From positions 44,002-108,001 of the forward strand of contig JABCTZ010000033.1 of NCBI GenBank assembly GCA_018238155.1: DNA of 64,000 nucleotides, in the 5' to 3' direction. This DNA comes from Candidatus Heimdallarchaeota archaeon (lineage in GTDB: Archaea > Asgardarchaeota > Heimdallarchaeia > JABLTI01). The notes under the pieces were generated by a model. That model saw only the letters and a list, made by a program, of their open reading frames with translations. It was not told the origin of the DNA and did not search any database. The position numbers were made by a program, and so were the translations under genes. Positions 18,189-27,488 of the stretch are shown one piece after another (the first letter of the stretch is position 1; each line of letters starts with the position of its first letter).

Positions 18189-19002
18189 ATGAATATCGTC
18201 ATCATTATTGTAACTATTATTCAAGTAGTAGCGTATATACCAGTTGTTTATTTCTATCCACAAATTAACATCCTTTTGGATAGTTATCTAAAGGCAACTT
18301 CTCTCAAATTCAATGATATCCTACTTATTATGGCAATTGCTGATTTCAGCATTTTACATGTAATAATCATTCGTAAATTCGAAAAGGTAGGACAGAAAAT
18401 GTGGCAGAGGTTGAGTGTTTTATTCCCAAAGTATAAAGCTTTTCTAAAAGTTGAAATGGATATTCAGTCAATCAATCTTGGTACTCGTGAAAAACCCGGG
18501 AAAGGCATAGTATTTATTAATGAATTGAAACTTGATCCAGCACATTTCAGAAACACTAGTTTATCTACACAAGATGAACTTTACATTTTGCATGAATTGG
18601 CAAAATTCCACATTCATCACAATCAAAATTATAATTCTCTATTCATTGATAATCTCCTTATCAATTCTATTTTCATGTTTCTTGTTCGATTTAGAAGGAA
18701 TTTACTTTGAAGTGTTCGTTGCAATTTTTCTTCTTTTTTTGGCTGGGGTCAGTATTTTATTATCTAATAAATAAAAATACGTCAAGTTAGCCAAAGGAGT
18801 ATTGGGTTTTAGTAATTCCTTCAGAATAATAGAAGAAAGAAGTTCAACAGATAACTCATTTAATGAATTTGATTGACTTTCTGAAATCAATTTTAAAACT
18901 CCCTCTTCTCCCACAGAAAAAATAATAGAATTGGAATTACTAAAGAATATTCTAGTAAAACCTGGATTTTATTCAAAAGAAATTAATATGAAGTCACTTT
19001 AA
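18189..19002 (+). pseudogene. Decayed M48/Ste24-like membrane metallopeptidase
   Basis: The first frame (18189-18710) has two membrane spans, then NLGTREKPGKGIVFINE and ELYILHELAKFHIHHN. The latter looks like the zinc motif HExxH with the second His changed to Lys (HELAK). A frameshift near 18640 moves the continuation (hydrophobic DLEGIYFEVFVAIFLLFLAG) to another frame, which then passes through a TAA (18772-18774) and a TGA (18874-18876) and reaches TAA 19002 as ELELLKNILVKPGFYSKEI. All of this downstream text is in one frame and looks protein-like, so the gene was longer and is now broken. The family call rests on the HELA-FH context and topology and is moderate. Confidence 0.6.
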
Positions 19003-19027
19003 AATAAGTACTAAGGAGAACTGAAAC

Positions 19028-19405
19028 TTGCATAAAGAAGAAGTAGAATTACTATTGAAGAGGAGTAGAAATTTTCTCGAAAGTGCAGAACAAAGAATCA
19101 AAAAGGATGATTGGGATTTAACTTGCTTTCTGGCAGAACAATCAGTCCAACTTTATCTGAAAGCGATTATCCTTGAAGAAGCAGGACAAACACCTAGAAC
19201 ACATTCAATAAGGCAATTACTCGCACAGCTCGGACAAATAATTGAAAAAGAGATTAAATATGATCGCAATAGTCTTTTTATGCTCGAGAGTGCTTATTTT
19301 AATGCACGATATATTGCAGTCACTTATGATGAAGAGCAAGCAAAAGACGCAATTAAGATAGCTAAGGAATTAATTACTCATGTTGAAAATATTCGAAATA
19401 GGTAA
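19028..19405 (+). CDS. HEPN-domain protein (toxin side of a HEPN/MNT pair)
   Basis: The 125-residue helical protein has the HEPN pattern: LLLKRSRNFLESAEQRIKKD, AEQSVQLYLKAIILE, the conserved RTHSIRQLL and FNARYIAV. The RX4HXY ribonuclease motif of the HepT subgroup is not visible. TTG 19028 is the start, behind AAGGAG (19012). The partner nucleotidyltransferase starts at 19380, overlapping the 3' end by 26 bases. The pair has a close paralog at 43101-43797. HEPN proteins in such pairs are RNases or related toxins neutralised by the partner; that role is inferred from the family. Confidence 0.82.
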   Translation: MHKEEVELLLKRSRNFLESAEQRIKKDDWDLTCFLAEQSVQLYLKAIILEEAGQTPRTHSIRQLLAQLGQIIEKEIKYDRNSLFMLESAYFNARYIAVTYDEEQAKDAIKIAKELITHVENIRNR

Positions 19406-19724
19406 AGCAAGATACAAAATAATTAAAAAATACAAGCAGTATCTTGAACCAATTAAAAAGGCTTGCCTTGAATTTTTTCCTAAATCGAAAGTTTATCTTT
19501 TCGGTAGTGCCCTTAGAGGAGAGCTTGTAGCTGCTAGTGATATCGATATTTTAATTGTTGTAAAAAAAGAGTTTACAAATCAAAGGGAAAGAGCAACAAT
19601 AATCATTGGTATTGAAGATAAAGTTAGTTTACCATTTGTTCATCCATTTGAATTTCATTTAATATCACAAAGAGAATATGTGAAATTTATTAACATCACA
19701 AATACTCAATTAGAAGAAATCTAA
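19380..19724 (+). CDS. MNT-type minimal nucleotidyltransferase (antitoxin side)
   Basis: The 114-residue protein carries the catalytic motif GSx10DxD (FGSALRGELVAASDIDILIV) of minimal nucleotidyltransferases, which in HEPN/MNT systems AMPylate and silence the HEPN toxin. A second acidic region (LPFVHPFEFHLIS) completes the fold. ATG 19380 aligns with the ATG of the paralog at 43453. It overlaps the HEPN gene, so translation is probably coupled. Confidence 0.85.
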   Translation: MLKIFEIGKARYKIIKKYKQYLEPIKKACLEFFPKSKVYLFGSALRGELVAASDIDILIVVKKEFTNQRERATIIIGIEDKVSLPFVHPFEFHLISQREYVKFINITNTQLEEI

Positions 19725-19910
19725 TTTCTTCATTCAAATCGAAGAAGAAGGAATATAAACGAATTTTTTACTTCATTTTGGTTTTGTTATAACAACTAGA
19801 TGATTAATATATCATTTAGAATCAACAATAAGTGAACTTTTGAAAAACGAGAAGAGTTTGTTGAAGGATTGATAAAACACAAAAAAAGAAGAAGAAAGGT
19901 TGTTTTTGCT

Positions 19911-21791
19911 TTACCAACCTACTTTTCGTTTCTGCAAAGATTGAGCGAAACCTGCTAAGTCTTTCATACTGGGAGCACTTGTTGTAGCATTCGCAGAATA
20001 AGTTTCAACCCTATTTTGTTTTAATGAAAACAATAAGCCTTCGAGTTTAATTGCGCCAAGGCGATCTAATAAAGTGCTTTCTTTTCCATCTACTAACTTA
20101 TCATAGGAGCTATCTATATTCTTGTGCTCTTCTTTAATTACTTTAGCTAACAATTTGTAGCCCTTTTCTTCTGAAATTTGTTGTGCTTTCTCAAATAATT
20201 TCTTAGCAACAGTTAAATCAGGTTTTAGTAATGCTAATTTTCCTCTGAGCAAATAAGTTTTAGCAAGTAATGAAAAAGCATTTTGTGCTTCACCAATATC
20301 CACCAGCTTCTTTGTAAGCAAATCTAGTTCATCGAGAATATTTTCATTGCCCAATATCCTCATTTCAATGATTAATAATTCACATAAATTGAAAATGCCC
20401 TCAACGATTCGTTCATAATCGATAACTTCACCTTCAATAATTTCACTGATTAAATCTTTAGCTTTAACAAATCGTCCCAAAGTAGTATGTAAAGATTCAA
20501 ATGATAATTCATCAGAAGTATTTTGTTCTGTTTGTAAAACAAATGCTTGTGCTAATTTATTACACATAATGACATATTTATTTTCTTCTTTCTTAGCGAT
20601 ATCATCTAGCTTGACCAAGTTTTCCTTGGCTTGTTTCATTGAATTAATTTCTAATGAGACCCTTATTAACTGGTAAAGACCTTGACTTGTTGTAATATTA
20701 TTATTGTTTTTCTCTGAATACTTGACACTTTTTTCATAGAATTGTTTTGCTTTTCCAAAGTCCATTTTAGTGAAATAAACTTCCCCTAAGGCCATGAATA
20801 CCTGTCCAAGTTTTTGAGGATTATCAAAGCCTTCAAAAATTTTCTTAGCTTTATTTATGTTTTCAAGAGAGGAATCTAATTCACCTTTTCTCTGGTAGTA
20901 TTTTCCAAAATTAATGTACATCATACCAGTTAACATCTCGTTTTTCAATTCTATATAATATGGTAAAGCTTTTTGGTAATATTCAAAAGAAAGATCAAGT
21001 TCACCTTTTTGATGGTAAAGATAACCTATATTATTTAATTGTTTGACAATGTTTTCTTTGTTATCAGTTTTTAAAATTAATTCAAGACCCTTTGTGAAAA
21101 ATTCGAGTGCTCGATCTAGGTCCCCATTCGTTGCATAGACTATTCCTGTATTATGTAAGACATTGCTGTGAGCAATAACATTGCCTGTTTTTTCCCATAC
21201 TTGTATCGTTTTGTTAAAACACTTCAATGCTTCAGCAGTGTTTCCTGAGAAGTTGTAAGTATTGCCTAGATGATTATATACACTACCGATTAAAGAATCT
21301 TCATTGAGAGTTTTAGCAATTTCTAGTCCATCCAAGAGAATTTTAATTGCTTGTTTAAGTTTTCCTTCTTTTTCAGCTAAACGCCTTCCTTTTATTAAAG
21401 AAATTCTTACTTGAATCTGAGCTTTTTGTGTCGTATTTAATTTTCGCTCAATTACTAATGCTTTTTCTAAGGAGCTTAATTGTTTAAAGCCATCTTTACT
21501 TGAGCTTGAGCCAAGTTTCATTGAAGTTTGTAATATTTTAGCATTATAATAGTGGTAAATCAGACCTGCGGCTTTACTTTGTGAAATAATCGACTTGGCG
21601 ATATCTATATTATCTTTATTACGACCTCTCATACTATTAATTTTAGTTAATAATAATAAAAGGTCAAGTTTTTTTTCAATGTTAAAATTAAATGTTTTCA
21701 AATTCGATTCAGTGTACTCTTGTGCTTCAACAAGAAGACCTCTTCTTAACAAATCATTACTTTTATCTAAAATGTTCTGTTCTGTAATCAA
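19911..21791 (-). CDS. TPR-repeat protein (paralog family, copy 1)
   Basis: About 626 residues of tandem TPRs (for example LIGSVYNHLGNTYNFSGN and LNNIGYLYHQKGELDLSFEY) run from about residue 100 to 400. A conserved helical C-terminal part ends in PSMKDLAGFAQSLQKRKVGW. The same C-terminal text occurs in copies at 54379, 60731 and 62784, so the family is defined by it. There is no membrane span or catalytic domain; a protein-protein scaffold role is likely. Start: the paralogs begin ITEQ/TTEQ/IIEQ, which places the start at TTG 21791; an open extension to TTG 21836 exists. TPR proteins of this layout can be signalling scaffolds, but nothing here fixes the partner. Confidence 0.82.
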   Translation of the reverse strand: MITEQNILDKSNDLLRRGLLVEAQEYTESNLKTFNFNIEKKLDLLLLLTKINSMRGRNKDNIDIAKSIISQSKAAGLIYHYYNAKILQTSMKLGSSSSKDGFKQLSSLEKALVIERKLNTTQKAQIQVRISLIKGRRLAEKEGKLKQAIKILLDGLEIAKTLNEDSLIGSVYNHLGNTYNFSGNTAEALKCFNKTIQVWEKTGNVIAHSNVLHNTGIVYATNGDLDRALEFFTKGLELILKTDNKENIVKQLNNIGYLYHQKGELDLSFEYYQKALPYYIELKNEMLTGMMYINFGKYYQRKGELDSSLENINKAKKIFEGFDNPQKLGQVFMALGEVYFTKMDFGKAKQFYEKSVKYSEKNNNNITTSQGLYQLIRVSLEINSMKQAKENLVKLDDIAKKEENKYVIMCNKLAQAFVLQTEQNTSDELSFESLHTTLGRFVKAKDLISEIIEGEVIDYERIVEGIFNLCELLIIEMRILGNENILDELDLLTKKLVDIGEAQNAFSLLAKTYLLRGKLALLKPDLTVAKKLFEKAQQISEEKGYKLLAKVIKEEHKNIDSSYDKLVDGKESTLLDRLGAIKLEGLLFSLKQNRVETYSANATTSAPSMKDLAGFAQSLQKRKVGW

Positions 21792-22040
21792 AACCAATAC
21801 CAACAGTATTTTTATCGGATTTTTATCTCTAAACAAAATAGCTGTCTTTCTATTTAAAGAAATTTAATGAGGATAATCTGTAGAGAAATTGATTTCTTAG
21901 TTTTTCACTTAATTTTCGCAAAATAATAAGAAGAAATGACAGAGATTTTGTCGAATTAACGTATAAAAAATAAAAGAAATTTTAGTCATAGAGCAAATTT
22001 AAAAGTAGCTTTGTAAATAATAGCTGCTTTTATGTTATTC

Positions 22041-22220
22041 TCAATAAAAAATCCAATTATCACTATTAGACAATTTTTCTAATTCCTCGTTCATTTCTTT
22101 AATTAGTAATTTTTGGTTTGAAATGTTAAATTGTACTTGATTAACAACGTTTTCCGGAGCATTTTCTAAGAGATCTTTTGTGGGCTTTTTCATCAATTTT
22201 TGGAGTGAATCCTCAAGCAT
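22041..22220 (-). CDS. 59-residue helical ORF coupled to the phosphoesterase gene
   Basis: ATG 22220 overlaps the stop of the phosphoesterase gene as TAATG, a typical translational-coupling arrangement. The product starts MLEDSLQKLMKKPTKDLLEN and ends EELEKLSNSDNWIFY; it is charged, helical and possibly coiled coil. A decayed homolog (SNQEMRIKNMIAELECLSES) is found at about 56505-56598, also downstream of a TPR paralog, so the ORF was a real gene. Function unknown. Confidence 0.6.
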   Translation of the reverse strand: MLEDSLQKLMKKPTKDLLENAPENVVNQVQFNISNQKLLIKEMNEELEKLSNSDNWIFY

Positions 22221-22822
22221 TACTTGTTGCCTTTTGCTAATTGTCTTTCACGTTTTTGTTTTTCTAGGAATTCAGGTGTAAGATAATCCCAGTTATTTTC
22301 TCGATTTAGCATTATTTCTTTCAGTTGCTCAAAGGAGACTAATTTGTAATCATTCGCTTCTAAGCAAACATTATAACGTTTCCCAAGTATCTCTTTGTTA
22401 GTATCACTATGATGATGACCATATAATTGCCAGGTGTTGTGATGAGACGCACTAAATGTGTGCATTGGGTAATGGCAAAGTGTTATCTTTTCACCTTCAA
22501 GATTAATTGTCCTCAAAGGTGAAATTGATTTACAATGTTGTTCTAAAACATTTTGAATCTTATAGTCGTGGTTCCCAAGTATACAGTGAAATATTGTTGT
22601 TTCTGTAATCTGTTCTAACAGTTCAACAATTTTGGAAAATTGAGATTTACTACTAAAAGCAAAGTCACCGAGGAAGTAAACTGTATCACCCTTCTTCACT
22701 GTAGCAAAGAACATATCAAGGATGGCTTTGTTCATCTCTAAGACATTGTTAAATGGACGTTTAGCATATTTGATAATATTCGAGTGCCTTAAGTGCCAAT
22801 CAGAGGTAAAATATGTTGGCAT
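22220..22822 (-). CDS. Calcineurin-like metallophosphoesterase
   Basis: The 200-residue protein has the full metallophosphoesterase motif set: D8-x-H10 (TSDWHLRHSN), G-D53 (FLGDFAF), GNH84-86-type GNHD (LGNHDYK), H117 (LCHYPMH) and GHHH around 136-138. These residues bind two metal ions and hydrolyse phosphoesters. The form with SDWHLxHxN and GHHH is that of small YfcE-like or phage-type phosphoesterases. The 3' end is coupled to a 59-residue ORF. The natural substrate is unknown. ATG 22822. Confidence 0.9.
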   Translation of the reverse strand: MPTYFTSDWHLRHSNIIKYAKRPFNNVLEMNKAILDMFFATVKKGDTVYFLGDFAFSSKSQFSKIVELLEQITETTIFHCILGNHDYKIQNVLEQHCKSISPLRTINLEGEKITLCHYPMHTFSASHHNTWQLYGHHHSDTNKEILGKRYNVCLEANDYKLVSFEQLKEIMLNRENNWDYLTPEFLEKQKRERQLAKGNK

Positions 22823-23221
22823 TCTTTAATTCTCCATCAATAAATATATCTCTATTTTCATTTCGAAAATTGATAACTAAAATATAAATGAGTTTCTATA
22901 AGAAAAAGACAGTTAAAATTACATAACTATCCATATGAATCTCCAGCTTATTTGGATAGGTTTCTCAAAAAAATTACTAATGGTTGTTATGTAATGGGTT
23001 GTTTATTCAATCCCATAATAATATCCTTTCTGTTTCTGATAACAAATATTACACTTACACATTGTCCATATCTGAATTTGTTGATAGTTCGGCTATATTC
23101 AACATAATCCAGTATCATCTGCTATTTTGATTTTTTCAAAAAAAATCTAAACTCATTAACTGAAATCTTTATTAAACAAGTATAATTCCATTCAAATAGT
23201 AATTATTGAGGTGTTTATTCA
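22823..23221. other. Intergenic region holding a PLD-gene tail remnant
   Basis: About 400 bases without an intact gene. At 23011-23085 the text ATATCCTTTCTGTTTCTGAT and what follows match the 3' end of the PLD-like genes (see 53599-54153), so this is one of several scattered tail fragments. The rest shows TATA-like AT-rich DNA before the small zinc ribbon gene. Confidence 0.5.
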
Positions 23222-23401
23222 ATGTCAAATGTTATCCAACGTAATTTTACTGAAAACATGAAATGCCCTATTTGTAATAAAGCGATATCAAGTTTACTTG
23301 AAATATGGAGCACAAGAGAAAGCAAAAAAGCTAATATTGGTGTATCAATAGTTTTTCTATGTCCAAAGTGTAGATCAATCCTAAAAATCGCACGACCTTA
23401 A
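23222..23401 (+). CDS. 59-residue zinc-ribbon protein
   Basis: ATG 23222 opens MSNVIQRNFTENMKCPICNK and closes with LCPKCRSILKIARP: two CPxC knuckles about 30 residues apart, forming one zinc ribbon. A second copy at 56912-57097 keeps the same layout but has a stop in the second knuckle. The conservation of frame between copies supports this as a gene. Role unknown; possibly nucleic-acid binding. Confidence 0.6.
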   Translation: MSNVIQRNFTENMKCPICNKAISSLLEIWSTRESKKANIGVSIVFLCPKCRSILKIARP

Positions 23402-23616
23402 AAAACGTTAATTGTACTTCAATTAAAACACAATTACTTTTTTAATTGCTAAATAATATAATGACATTTTCAATTGTATCTATTTTTGAGAGAGGATATT
23501 GACTTATTTTTGTATGGATGAAAATAAGAATCGAATAGCCATAAAATATCCTTATTTTATTGATGATTTAGTAATAATTGGAAATCATTTCATTAAATGT
23601 TATAAATAGAATAAGT

Positions 23617-23880
23617 TTAGGGCTTTGTCAAATTAAATTCTTTTGCAATAGCCTTTTGTTTTTGATAGCAACCTTTACACTCATTCCCATTCCAAATCTG
23701 CTCCAACTGATATTCAATAGCAGCAATTACTTTCTGATCAATAGTTATTGTTCCTATCTCGAAATTATTCTTGCCTTTACGAGTTCTTGTACCTATCCCC
23801 GCACCTGTTAGATTTGCTGAAGTAAACCTAAGTTCCATCTACTATGATGGTTTTTATATGCATCTCATAGCAAAATTTGA
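23617..23880 (-). pseudogene. Truncated PLD-like gene copy
   Basis: An open stretch to 23838 encodes TSANLTGAGIGTRTRKGKNN and the IEYQLEQIWNGNECKGCYQK tail, nearly identical to the intact copy at 53599-54153. Upstream the HxKx4D region survives only as a broken frame (up to about 23880) and the N-terminal 90 residues are missing. The very C-terminus also differs after GCYQKQK. It is a decayed copy. Confidence 0.75.
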
Positions 23881-24125
23881 ATTCATTTTTTACAATATTT
23901 TTTCATTTTTGATTTATTATTCTTTAAACTAATGCAAAGAGAGTTAGCAAAATGAATAAAACTCTTGAAGGTTTATTCATTAAATAACATTACAAGCTGT
24001 TTTTTTTATGAAGGGTAAACATATGAAGACTTACTGCCATGATAAAATTTAACGAAAATAAAGATTCAAACATTTAAAGGAATAATGATCTTGTTAATTC
24101 TTTTGATGTTGAAGTATAAGATTTA

Positions 24126-24482
24126 ATGAAGCATTTCAAAGGGAAAAGTAGAATGTTTGGTGTTTTAGTAGTAAATGAAATATCTTTTCATGTAGAAATA
24201 AGTGAAGTCTTTGGACTTTAAGGAACTAATGGAGAAGGAAAAACAACTACCATTAGAATTTTTACTGGTACACTTTCGCCAATAGAAGGCACAGCTACTG
24301 TTGGTGGATTTGATTTAAAATATGATATTCAAATGATTAGTGTTTGTCCACAAGAATCTGCTAAATACAAATTTCTTTCAGGTATTGGGAATATCAAATT
24401 CTTCGGAAACTTGCATCTGATGCCAAAAGATCAGATAATCGAACGTGGAGAAGAGCTAAAGCAATTTATAGGTAACCAATAA
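24126..24482 (+). pseudogene. Decayed ABC-transporter ATPase (N-terminal part)
   Basis: From ATG 24126 the frame reads VNEISFHVEISEVFGL, then an in-frame TAA, then GTNGEGKTTTIRIFTGTLSP, which is the Walker A region (normally GPNGAGKTT). It continues with EGTATVGGFDLKYDIQMI and VCPQ, the Q-loop area, with an apparent deletion. It stops before the signature and Walker B motifs, so the protein is neither complete nor active. Confidence 0.75.
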
Positions 24483-24570
24483 TTTTTAAAATATTCAGCT
24501 AAAGGCTTTTTTTTCTCTTTTACAGCATTCGAAAAATAGCAGTAAGATTATTTTTTACCGTTAAATACTG

Positions 24571-24586
24571 TTATGTTTATATATAT
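24571..24586 (+). promoter_or_regulatory. TATA-type promoter before the LVIVD/TSP3 gene
   Basis: TGTTTATATATATTG is a strong archaeal TATA-like element about 105-120 bases before TTG 24691, implying a leader of about 80-90 bases. GAGGAG at 24677-24682 is the ribosome site. Position is inferred; no start-site data. Confidence 0.4.
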
Positions 24587-24690
24587 TGTTAGTCCTAAAT
24601 GCTTGTCAAAAAAAAATAACGAAAATGAAGTTTATGTGGAATAGAAAATTCTCATTTTTCTGAAGCTTTTTTGATTGAGGAGATTTACAT

Positions 24691-27330
24691 TTGAAAAATA
24701 AAAAGTTGACGTTAACAGTCATTGCTATTTTCTTCATAACAATGGTTTTTCTAAGTAGACCAAATAACCTGTATTTGGTAGATGGACGGGAGCAACAAAG
24801 CACCTATATAACACAAGATAACATCGTTTTACCTGCTGCTCCACAATTCATATATGATGTTGAAAGTACAATAGACGAGCTGCTTGGTAGTAGTAATTAT
24901 GTTTTTGTTGTTGGAGACTTAGCATATGTTAGCTCAAAAACATTCAGTAGTGGAGACTTTGATGGGTTGGTTATTTATAATGTGAGTGAACCAACTGACC
25001 CAGTAATATTGAGTACTTTTGCTATGACATATATAGAAGAAATATGGGTGGAAGGAGATTATGTTTATGTTGCAGGATACCACGATGGATTAATCATTAT
25101 AGATGTGTCAGACCCAACTACTCCAACTCAAATAGCAAATTTAGATGATCCAGGAGTAAATGAAGGAATATATGTAGTTGGAAACTTTGCTTATTTGACT
25201 GATTATTATTTCGGATTAGATATTTTTGATATTAGTACACCAACGAGTCCAGTAAAAGTAGGGCAATACTTGAATGATAATAAAACATCGGCTGTTTTTG
25301 TTGCAGGAAATTATGCTTATATAGAAAATGGCACAAATCATATTGAAATAATTGACATTAGCACTCCAGCAACACCAGTCAGAGTAGGGGTTTGGACAGA
25401 TAATAATGTCGGCTCTATAAATGATATATTTGTATCAGGAAACTATGCTTATATAGCAGATTGGGATTATGGATTGACAATTCTTGATATCAGCACCCCT
25501 TCAAATCCAACAAAAGTAAGACAAGTTTCAAATGGTAATAATAGAAATGGGGTAGGAGTATATGTCTTTGGTAACTACTTATTTGTTGTAGATGGAGGAT
25601 TAAAGGTATTTGAGATTTCAGACCCAGAAAATCCAGTAGAAGTTGTAGATGAAAGTATTGGCGCAGGAAGTAAAATATTTGTAAAAGAATTATATGCGTA
25701 CATAGTTAGAAAACATTCAGGTCTCTCTGTTATAAGATATGGTTATGATGGAGATGGGGATGAGCTAACTGATTTCGAAGAAACGAATATCTACGGAACA
25801 GGAATTGCAGATGATGACTCTGATGATGATAACGTTTATGATGGAATTGAAGTTCACACTTATGGATCAGATCCATTGGATGTGGATACGGATGACGATG
25901 GGCTTTCTGATTATGACGAAATAGTAACATATAACACAAATCCAACATTGGCTGACACAGATGATGACGGTCTTCAAGACGGAGAAGAAGTAATATTAGG
26001 TACAGATGGTTTCATCACTGATCCAAACGATTCCGATAGCGAGGATGATGGACTTAACGATGGAGATGAATATTCAGCAGGATCAAACCCACTTATCTCC
26101 GATTCCGACGCAGATGGACTTTCAGATGGGGATGAAGTTCATAATTATTTTACAGATCCAAATATATCAGATGCTGGACTTGATTCAGATTCAGATGGCT
26201 TGACAAATGTGGAGGAAGTGGATTCCTATTCTACTGATCCGTTAGACAATGATTCCGATGACGATGGGCTTTTAGATGGGGCAGAAGTTAATACTCACAA
26301 TTCTGACCCAAATGACACAGACAGCGATGATGATTCTATTTTAGACCAAGAAGAAGTTACAGTTGGTGCAGATGGTTTTATCACTGATCCGAACAACTCA
26401 GATACTGATCAAGATGGAATAGATGATTCTGATGAAATTGTCACTTACTCTACAGATCCAACTGATGAGGATAGTGATGATGACGGTCTTCAAGATGGAG
26501 AAGAAGTAATATTAGGTACAGATGGTTTCATTACTGATCCAAACGATTCCGATTGCGATGATGATGGACTTAACGATGGAGATGAAGCTGCAAATAATAG
26601 TAATCCATATGTTTCTGATTCCGATTTTGATGGTTTGAGTGATTACGATGAGGTATACACTCATCATACTTTGCCAGATGTCTTTGACTCCGATGCAGAT
26701 TTGCTTAGTGATTATGATGAAGTTAATACCTATCTCACAGATCCTATGGATAACGATACCGATGACGATGGACTTCTAGATGGGTTTGAGGTTGCGTTAG
26801 GTATCAATCCTCTTGATAACGATCATGATGATGATGGTTTGATAGATGGTGATGAGCAAGCAAATGGTTCTGACTATTTTGATCCTGACACCGATGACGA
26901 TGGTCTGTTAGACGGGGAAGAAGTTCACATATATCATACTTTTCCAACACTCGCTGATTCTGACATGGATGGTTTAGATGATTTTGAAGAGGTAAACCTT
27001 GGTATTGATGGCTACATAACAGATCCACTAGATATCGATTCTGATGATGACGGCATATCTGATTTAGAAGAAGTAACTGTTGGAGATGATGGGTTTCTCA
27101 CTAATCCAAATAATGCCGATACCGATGGAGACTCTTACAACGATGGTTATGAGGTTTATATTGGTACGGACCCAACCGATCCACTTGATTATCCTTATAC
27201 TCCTACTTCAACATCCACTCCTTCTCCAACAAATGAAGGTTCGCTAATAGGTGGAATTGTGGGCTGTTTAAGTATTCTATTCTCATCTTTAGCTCTGATT
27301 CAATTTTTAACAAAAAGAAGAAAAGTTTGA
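24691..27330 (+). CDS. Cell-surface protein: LVIVD propeller plus thrombospondin type 3 calcium repeats, C-terminal anchor
   Basis: The 879-residue protein begins with a signal peptide (LTVIAIFFITMVFLSRP). Residues of about 60-355 hold LVIVD-type beta-propeller repeats (DGLIIIDVSDPTTPTQIANL, GLTILDISTPSNPTKV). Residues 355-830 are a long series of calcium-binding thrombospondin-3-like repeats with DxDxDGLxD cores (DVDTDDDGLSDYDEIVTYNT). The end has a Thr/Ser/Pro-rich spacer, a membrane helix (GSLIGGIVGCLSILFSSLAL) and a basic tail TKRRKV. It is therefore a membrane-anchored extracellular protein that could mediate adhesion or form part of the cell coat in a calcium-dependent way. TTG 24691 follows GAGGAG. 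Two 111-bp stretches inside are almost identical. Function within the family is not established. Confidence 0.88.
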   Translation: MKNKKLTLTVIAIFFITMVFLSRPNNLYLVDGREQQSTYITQDNIVLPAAPQFIYDVESTIDELLGSSNYVFVVGDLAYVSSKTFSSGDFDGLVIYNVSEPTDPVILSTFAMTYIEEIWVEGDYVYVAGYHDGLIIIDVSDPTTPTQIANLDDPGVNEGIYVVGNFAYLTDYYFGLDIFDISTPTSPVKVGQYLNDNKTSAVFVAGNYAYIENGTNHIEIIDISTPATPVRVGVWTDNNVGSINDIFVSGNYAYIADWDYGLTILDISTPSNPTKVRQVSNGNNRNGVGVYVFGNYLFVVDGGLKVFEISDPENPVEVVDESIGAGSKIFVKELYAYIVRKHSGLSVIRYGYDGDGDELTDFEETNIYGTGIADDDSDDDNVYDGIEVHTYGSDPLDVDTDDDGLSDYDEIVTYNTNPTLADTDDDGLQDGEEVILGTDGFITDPNDSDSEDDGLNDGDEYSAGSNPLISDSDADGLSDGDEVHNYFTDPNISDAGLDSDSDGLTNVEEVDSYSTDPLDNDSDDDGLLDGAEVNTHNSDPNDTDSDDDSILDQEEVTVGADGFITDPNNSDTDQDGIDDSDEIVTYSTDPTDEDSDDDGLQDGEEVILGTDGFITDPNDSDCDDDGLNDGDEAANNSNPYVSDSDFDGLSDYDEVYTHHTLPDVFDSDADLLSDYDEVNTYLTDPMDNDTDDDGLLDGFEVALGINPLDNDHDDDGLIDGDEQANGSDYFDPDTDDDGLLDGEEVHIYHTFPTLADSDMDGLDDFEEVNLGIDGYITDPLDIDSDDDGISDLEEVTVGDDGFLTNPNNADTDGDSYNDGYEVYIGTDPTDPLDYPYTPTSTSTPSPTNEGSLIGGIVGCLSILFSSLALIQFLTKRRKV
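25960..26070 (+). repeat. 111-bp near-identical internal repeat, copy 1
   Basis: This stretch and 26476-26586 encode the same DDDGLQDGEEVILGTDGFIT unit plus the following DPNDSD region and differ at about four bases. Other repeats in the gene are much more diverged at DNA level, so this pair points to recent duplication or gene conversion within the calcium-repeat region. Confidence 0.75.
26476..26586 (+). repeat. 111-bp near-identical internal repeat, copy 2
   Basis: Partner of 25960-26070 within the same gene and frame, about 516 bases apart, with about four base differences (two in the DSDSED versus DSDCDD segment). Confidence 0.75.
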
Positions 27331-27343
27331 GATCAACTCTCAT

Positions 27344-27373
27344 CTTTTCTATTCTGTTTTTTCTATCCTTCCA
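27344..27373 (+). terminator. Pyrimidine-rich candidate terminator after the surface protein gene
   Basis: Just after the stop codon the + strand carries CTTTTCTATTCTGTTTTTTC, a T-rich run of the type at which archaeal RNA polymerase terminates. There is no stem-loop. The call is by composition only. Confidence 0.3.
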
Positions 27374-27488
27374 ACTTTCGTATTAATATAGTTTAAAGCT
27401 TATTTGAATGAATTAGCAGGATAAAGTACAACTTTGGTTTTCATGATTTCATGCAATCCTTTTGTTATAATACTTAGTCAGATGTTCT

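Noticed and set aside
18702..18914. Minus-strand open frame of 70 codons
   Set aside because: It lies over the decayed peptidase tail, which reads as protein on the + strand through two stops; no ribosome site on the minus strand.
25730..27028. Several minus-strand and alternative-frame open stretches inside the calcium-repeat surface gene, rich in His and Pro
   Set aside because: They are by-products of the repeated GAT-rich codons for Asp; no start signals and no protein-like composition.
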